Assembly: GCA_037447605.1 (NCBI GenBank)
Contig: CM074819.1
Span: 1,844,998 to 1,870,730, forward strand
DNA from: Zygnema circumcarinatum
Lineage: Eukaryota > Streptophyta > Zygnematophyceae > Zygnematales > Zygnemataceae
DNA: 25,733 nucleotides
Reading direction: 5' to 3'
Positions 20,160 through 25,733 of this stretch are shown here, piece by piece. The notes under the pieces were generated by a model that made no database searches, was not told where the DNA came from, and worked only from the letters and a program-made list of their open reading frames with translations. The first letter of the stretch is position 1. Every line of letters starts with the position of its first letter. Position numbers and translations under genes: made by a program.

Positions 20160-23100
20160 TCACCAGCCCACGTAGTGCGCGTACTCCGTGTACGGCCCCG
20201 CCTGCAGGCCGATGGGCGCACGCAGGAGCGCGTCAGGAATGGCGAACGCGTCCACGAGCTCGCCCGCCGCTCCTCGCGCCGCGTGGCAGAGGACCTCCAC
20301 CTGCCGGTGGATAGCCTGGGAGAGGCCGCGCCCACAGACGCAATGTCAGTAGCGCTCTCTCTCTCTCTCTCGCTTTCCCTCTCTCCCTCTCTACCCCTTT
20401 CCACATCTTTTTTCCCTCGCTTCCCCTCTCCTTCTCTCCCCCTCTCCCCCTCTCTTTTCCCTCTCTTCCAGTCTCCTTCTCTCCCCATCTTTCCCTCTCT
20501 TGCCATCTCCCTCTCTCCTTCTCTCTTTCTTCCTCTCTTCCTCTCTCCACTCCCCTTCCCCTTCCCCCCTCCCCCCTCCCCCCCTCCAGCCCTTTCCCCT
20601 CCTCTTTCCTCTCCCCCCTCCCTCCCCCCTCCCCAGTCCCCCCTCCCCCCTCCCTCCCCTCCCGTCCCCCTCCCCCTCCCCCCTCCCCCCTCCCTCCCCT
20701 CCCCTCCCCCTCCTCTGTTCTCTCCCCCCTCCCTCCCCCCTCCCCAGCCCCCCCTCCCCCCTCCCCCCTCCTCTTTCCTCTCCCCCCTCCCTCCACCTCC
20801 CCCCTCCCCCCTCCCCTCCCTCCCTCCCCCAAGTTGGCACCTTTGCTTTGTTGGGAGCGACATAGTCCTCATTGCGGTACGTTCCGATGTCCTTCCAAAT
20901 GCGTTCGAGGGCGTAGAGGTCGCAGAGGAGCTTCAGGGCCTTTTGGCTCTCCTTGTCTTCGCACCTGCGGGCCGACATAGAACCACCCCTCAGTTAAACT
21001 GTACACCAGTTTAGCTGCAACTGAACATCAGCTTAACACATGGAACCCCAAACCCCGAAATCGGTTTACTTGCAGCACATGGTATGCCGCCGTACTCAAA
21101 CCAGCGGCTAAAGTCAATAAACTAATCATTGCCTTTTCCTTCTTGCATGAAAAAGGGTCTCAATTTCTTCACCATTCCCCAAGTTTGCCATGATCTTCCC
21201 TTTCCCCATTTATAAGCAACACTCAGTTCATTTCGGTTTCAAATGTTTGCCTCTCTTTACAAACCAAACCACAGATTAAAAGGATTAGGGGTTTTGTGCT
21301 CTTACTTTTCGTAGCATTCAATGAACCTGGCCAAAATAACGGACTCTATGTGCGATTCCGCTAACATGAGGAGGTGATTCAAACAGCGGTTCCATGCTCC
21401 AAAGCTGCCGAGCCTCCTCGAGTGTTTCCGTAAACGGAGTGCCGCTGTATGCAACAGTTTCGCTGTTCGGTACTGAACCCCCAAATCCAATACCTCCATT
21501 CTGTCAGCAAATCCTTCTTACTTTATTAAATTTCACTTTAAAAAAAGGAAGAAAGGGAAGGGGGGAGAGGAAGAAGGGTGGAGGGGGGGGGGAAAGGAAA
21601 TGCATGAAAGTGATGGTTTCTATGTGGTGGTTCCGTTTACCCGGAACGCGTCCAACTGAAACTGAGGATCCCTGAGATGGGACTGCCCCTCGCGATGTGT
21701 CACCACGGGATTGGTCTGCGCCAAATAGGTGCCCATCGATTCACGGAGATAGTTCCACGTAACGGTTAACGGTCCAGCAGAGAACTTCTCTTTGTACTGC
21801 TTCAAAAGATCGGCCGCCACCTGTGAAAATGCGATAAACCGGAAACCACAAACTAAGCTTTTAAAATTATGGGCTTAAGGGAGGAACAAAAAAGGATAAT
21901 AATAGCTGCTCTGCATCATCCCTTCATCGACTGCACTCACAAACATTAGGGGAAGTCTAAACCTTCTGAAACACAACCTCCCCCCCCCCTCAAAAAAAAA
22001 AAAAAAAAGGAAAAGGGTAATACGAATGGCCTCTACTGTACACCATCCCTTCCTTTCTCAATAATCTTCAGCCTACTTTAGAGTCCCTTTCCTTTCCCTC
22101 CTAAAGACCCAAAAGAGAGAGAGAGAAGGTCCTACCTGCTGCAAGAGAACGGTGTTGTCGCCCTCAAAGGTTTGAAATATATCGTGGTCGTTGCGCATAA
22201 TTCCAAAGCGGTTCACCGCCGCATAGCCGTGCCCACCACAGCACTCTCTATAAGGAGAAGAAAACAAAGAGAAGAACGATGATGATCAATACAAAAATAA
22301 TACTAAGAAACACTTCCTCAGAGCGCGCTCTCTCTCTCTCTCCGTCTCTCTGCGCTCCCCCTCTCCTGACACTTCCATGCCTGCCCGCCAAAAAAGTCCT
22401 TTCTTCCCTGATCCTTTTGCTTCGCTCATATTTTCCGTCTCTCGCTCTCCCCAGCCCGACAATTCCCGCTACCCCTCCCCCCCCCTTCCCACCTCTAACA
22501 CTTCTTCTCTTCTCTTCTTCTGTCTCCCTCTCCCCCTACCCTCCTTCCCTCTCCTACCTCTCCCTCCTTCCTTCCTTCCTTCCCTTTTCTCCCTCTCCCC
22601 ACTTCCCCTTTTCCTCTCTCGCTCTTTCCGACCCTCTCCCCCGTCTCCCCCCCTCTCTCTACCACCCCTCACTCTCCCCCCCCCGCTCTCTACCCCCCTA
22701 TCTCCCTCCCTCTCTCTACCCCCCCTCCCCCCTCCTTCCTTCCCCCCACACTTTCCCCTCCCCTACCCTCCCTCCCTCCCTTTCTCTGCACCCCCCTCCC
22801 CCTCCCCTCTCTCTCTCCCCCTCCCCCTCCCCTCTCCCTCTCCCTCCCCCTCCCCCTCCCCATCCCCCTCCCCTCTCCCTCTCCCTCCCCCTCCCCCTCC
22901 CCCTCTCCCTCCCCCTCCCCCTCTCCCTCCCTACCTGCACGTGCTCAGCGCCTTCTGCGTGTACGACGTGACGTAGCTCTTGAGCCCCGCCGAGAGCGCA
23001 TGCACATCCGCCACTAGTGCCTCCTCCCCCGTCTTCTTCATGAGCGCATATTTGGTCACCAAATGTTCGGCGGCGAAGTGGAAGGCGTAGCAGGAGGCCA

Positions 23101-25095
23101 ACATGGGCATCAGCTTCTGCTGCTGCGATTGGTAGTCCAAAATCGCGATTTCGGGTTCGTGGGGTGGACCGAATTGCTGGCGAATTAGGGAATATCGTAT
23201 CGCTATCGTGGCGGCGGTTTTTAGGACTGAGACGGAGCCGTAGGCAAGGCCAACTCGGCCACCCACGAGCTCACCGAGAGTGGCTGCAAATCGCTTGTTG
23301 GCGGTTGGGAGGTCGCTGCAGGAGAGAGAGGGGGGGGATGAGAGAGAGGGGAGTGAGGGAGGGAGAAAGAGAGAGAGAGAGGGAGGGAGAGAGGGAGAGA
23401 GTGAGGGGACTCTTAACAAAGGAAGTCTGAGAAAACCATCCAAAAAGTCTGAAACTGTAGAAGAACACTAAAAGACCTGTGCAAAGCGGGAGGAGGGAGG
23501 AGAGAGTGGGAGATGGCAGGAGGGAGGGGAGGGGCAGGAGAGGAAAATGCCTAAAAGCCACATTTTGAACGAAGATGCTCTCTTTACCTATTCTGTTTCT
23601 CCCCTCTCTCTCCCTTTCTCTTCCTCTTTCTCACCTGACATATTTTCCCTCCGGCGTCACGTCTCCAAATCGATTGAGAAGATTATCTCTCGGAATCCTC
23701 ACATTGTTAAACCGAAGGGCTCCGTTATCAACTCCGTTGAGCCCAACTTTGTATCCACAGTCTCGAATCTCCACTCCGGGCAGAACACTATGATCCTCCA
23801 TGCTCCTGCACCAAGTAGCTTTATTTTTGTTTAGATTTTCTTCCGTCAGTCAAAATTTTGATAAAATTAAATGAATGGTTTGAGTATGTGTCACATAATT
23901 TTTTGTCACTTAAAGGGAGCGTAGGGAGGGAGGAGTGAGTGGAGTGAGAGCGGGAACACTATTAATGCAATGTAATGTGATGAATGTAATAAACGTAACG
24001 TTCATTTACTCAAATTTCTTTTGTTTTTAATGAAATGCCCAATTCTGCGACCCCAGTAACAAAGCATGAATAATTTCAACGTCCAAATCACAAAAAACTT
24101 TACCCCCAGGTCTCCCCTCTCTCCCCCTTCCCCCCCCCTCCCCTCTCTCTCTCCCCCTCCCCCTCCCCATCCCCCTCCCCTCTCCCTCCCCCTCCCCCTC
24201 TCCCTCCCCCTCTCCCTCCCTACCTGCACGTGCTCAGCGCCTTCTGCGTGTACGACGTGACGTAGCTCTTGAGCCCCGCCGAGAGCGCATGCACATCCGC
24301 CACTAGTGCCTCCTCCCCCGTCTTCTTCATGAGCGCATATTTGGTCACCAAATGTTCGGCGGCGAAGTGGAAGGCGTAGCAGGAGGCCAACATGGGCATC
24401 AGCTTCTGCTGCTGCGATTGGTAGTCCAAAATCGCGATTTCGGGTTCGTGGGGTGGACCGAATTGCTGGCGAATTAGGGAATATCGTATCGCTATCGTGG
24501 CGGCGGTTTTTAGGACTGAGACGGAGCCGTAGGCAAGGCCAACTCGGCCACCCACGAGCTCACCGAGAGTGGCTGCAAATCGCTTGTTGGCGGTTGGGAG
24601 GTCGCTGCAGGAGAGAGAGGGGGGGGATGAGAGAGAGGGGGAGTGAGGGAGGGAGAAAGAGAGAGAGAGAGGGAGGGAGAGAGGGAGAGAGTGAGGGGAC
24701 TCTTAACAAAGGAAGTCTGAGAAAACCATCCAAAAAGTCTGAAACTGTAGAAGAACACTAAAAGACCTGTGCAAAGCGGGAGGAGGGAGGAGAGAGTGGG
24801 AGATGGCAGGAGGGAGGGGAGGGGCAGGAGAGGAAAATGCCTAAAAGCCACATTTTGAACGAAGATGCTCTCTTTACCTATTCTGTTTCTCCCCTCTCTC
24901 TCCCTTTCTCTTCCTCTTTCTCACCTGACATATTTTCCCTCCGGCGTCACGTCTCCAAATCGATTGAGAAGATTATCTCTCGGAATCCTCACATTGTTAA
25001 ACCGAAGGGCTCCGTTATCAACTCCGTTGAGCCCAACTTTGTATCCACAGTCTCGAATCTCCACTCCGGGCAGAACACTATGATCCTCCATGCTC
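20160..25095 (-). CDS. ACX2: Acyl-CoA oxidase, ACX2-type (long-chain), 3' part of gene
   Basis: This peroxisomal flavoenzyme carries out the first step of beta-oxidation on long-chain acyl-CoA and releases H2O2. Exons in transcript order are 23805-23635, 23315-22935, 22247-22136, 21820-21641, 21472-21306, 20964-20841 and 20315-20160. All phases agree and give about 429 aa, the C-terminal 60% of a family of about 690 aa. Marks of ACX2 are [83 protein letters not shown] (with the catalytic Glu), [20 protein letters not shown] and [20 protein letters not shown]. The protein ends HYVGW, not a PTS1 tripeptide; this fits ACX2, which is imported by an N-terminal PTS2. A second copy of the first two exons lies upstream at 25095-24925 and 24604-24224. 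The FAD-domain exons before these are off the right edge. Confidence 0.94.
20316..20840 (-). repeat. Purine-only intron of ACX2 (C/CT tract on the + strand)
   Basis: Nearly the whole last intron (about 480 of 525 bases) is pyrimidine on the + strand, with many CCCCCC, CCCTCCC and CCCCTCC runs. The transcribed RNA would be a long GGGGGGAGGG-type purine tract with many possible G-quadruplexes. The long Pro/Ser/Leu and Arg/Glu/Gly open frames here (for example 20175-21014 on + and 20054-20872 on -) are artefacts of this composition. Confidence 0.93.
22330..22934. repeat. C/CT-rich tract in an ACX2 intron
   Basis: About 600 bases of pyrimidine-dominated DNA, densest from 22470, lie in the intron between the CGGHGY exon and the KRFAATLGE exon. 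The right part (about 22795-22934) closely resembles 24131-24223 and forms the left boundary of the tandem duplication. Confidence 0.88.
22841..24130. repeat. 1.29-kb tandem duplication, copy 1
   Basis: This is the copy nearer the ACX2 3' end. It contains the 381-nt exon (23315-22935), a GA-rich intron, the 171-nt exon (23805-23635) and about 300 bases of the next intron. From 22935 to 24130 it matches 24224-25420 at an offset of 1289, then 1290 bases. The left limit is blurred because it falls in low-complexity pyrimidine sequence. Confidence 0.92.
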
Positions 25096-25420
25096 CTGCA
25101 CCAAGTAGCTTTATTTTTGTTTAGATTTTCTTCCGTCAGTCAAAATTTTGATAAAATTAAATGAATGGTTTGAGTATGTGTCACATAATTTTTTGTCACT
25201 TAAAGGGAGCGTAGGGAGGGAGGAGTGAGTGGAGTGAGAGCGGGAACACTATTAATGCAATGTAATGTGATGAATGTAATAAACGTAACGTTCATTTACT
25301 CAAATTTCTTTTGTTTTTAATGAAATGCCCAATTCTGCGACCCCAGTAACAAAGCATGAATAATTTCAACGTCCAAATCACAAAAAACTTTACCCCCAGG
25401 TCTCCCCTCTCTCCCCCTTC
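24131..25420. repeat. 1.29-kb tandem duplication, copy 2
   Basis: This copy contains the same two ACX2 exons at 24604-24224 and 25095-24925, with identical encoded proteins. The only difference I could find in about 1.2 kb is one extra G in the GA-rich intron (near 24640). Intron sequence is as well conserved as exon sequence, so the duplication is very recent or is an assembly error. Both breakpoints lie in CT/C tracts. Confidence 0.93.
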
Positions 25421-25733
25421 TCTCCCTCCCCTTCCTTCCCCTCTCCCTCTCCCCCTCTCCCCCCTTCTTCCACTCTTCCTACCCCCTTTCCTCTCCCTCT
25501 CTCCGTCTCTTCCCCTTTCTCCCTCCCCTTTCTCCCTTCCCTCCCTTCCCCTCTCCCTTACCTCCCCCCCCTTCTCCCTTCCCCTTCCCCTTCCCCTTCC
25601 CTTCCCCTCACCCTTTCCCTTCCCTCCCTTCCCCTTCCCCTCCCCACCCCCCCCCCTTCTTCTTCCCCCCTCCCTCTCCCTTCCCCCCCTTCTTCCCCCC
25701 AGCCCCCCTCCCCCTCCCTCTCCCCTCCCCCCC
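25421..25733. repeat. Pyrimidine tract to the window edge
   Basis: Over 300 bases of almost pure C/T (CCCTTCC, CCCCTTC and CCCTCCC types) run to the right edge. It is probably intronic DNA of ACX2, because the exons for the first 260 or so residues of the enzyme must lie further right. No coding sequence is seen in it. Confidence 0.8.

Noticed and set aside
20054-21014. Long open frames of 199-279 aa with Pro/Ser/Leu or Glu/Gly/Arg composition
   Set aside because: They run across the ACX2 last exons and the C/CT intron in the wrong frames. The true ACX2 reading is conserved, and the intron is low-complexity.
22279-22976. Pro/Ser-rich open frame of 230 aa on the + strand
   Set aside because: It is a pyrimidine tract in an ACX2 intron, with no conserved sequence.
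23547-23834. 95-aa plus-strand open frame (also at 24837-25124)
   Set aside because: It is antisense to the conserved ACX2 exon 23805-23635. The minus strand gives [12 protein letters not shown] and [11 protein letters not shown], so the plus frame is a shadow.

Overview
The window is nuclear DNA from a green plant lineage, most likely a streptophyte alga or another early-diverging streptophyte. The evidence is spliced genes with GT-AG introns, plant-specific protein families, plant-type and Chlamydomonas-type telomere-like motifs between genes, and very heavy CT/GA and C/CT low-complexity DNA. The species is not identifiable from the sequence alone. All exon models below were made by eye from open frames, splice-site phase and remembered family conservation.

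Layout: (1) 95-313 (+) is the last exon of a CE6/SASA-type carbohydrate esterase whose 5' part is off the left edge. (2) 314-4341 is about 4 kb of intergenic repeats: (CT)n, a CAGTTTAAC minisatellite, CCCTAAAA telomere-like repeats, and CCAAT/CCACGTG-rich DNA. (3) 4342-6057 (+) is a three-exon MORN-repeat protein of the plant At1g21920/At1g77660 type. (4) 7152-8001 (-) is a probable small two-exon gene of unknown function. (5) 8002-9567 is a divergent intergenic region holding a tandem pair of about 140-bp modules, each with CCAAT boxes in inverted orientation. (6) 9568-19344 (+) is a gene of about 21 exons for plant-type TONSOKU (TSK/BRU1/MGO3, animal TONSL). It has N-terminal TPRs, an acidic linker, a ubiquitin-like segment and C-terminal leucine-rich repeats, about 1,645-1,657 aa. 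(7) 19345-20159 is the convergent intergenic region with a 56-bp tandem repeat. (8) 20160-25095 (-) is the 3' part of an ACX2-type long-chain acyl-CoA oxidase. Its first exons lie off the right edge.

The most striking feature is a nearly perfect tandem duplication of about 1.29 kb inside the ACX2 gene. It copies two consecutive exons (171 and 381 nt). Both have lengths divisible by three and identical phase, so a transcript with both copies would stay in frame and carry 184 extra residues. It is either a very recent in-frame internal duplication or an assembly artefact.

The genes do not form a functional cluster. They cover carbohydrate deacetylation, a probable membrane-associated MORN scaffold, replication-coupled chromatin repair and peroxisomal beta-oxidation. 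No RNA gene, transposon, CRISPR array or prokaryotic system was seen. I found no clearly new biological system. The best leads are the ACX2 duplication, an intronic minisatellite that copies a splice donor inside TSK, and the unrecognised small gene.
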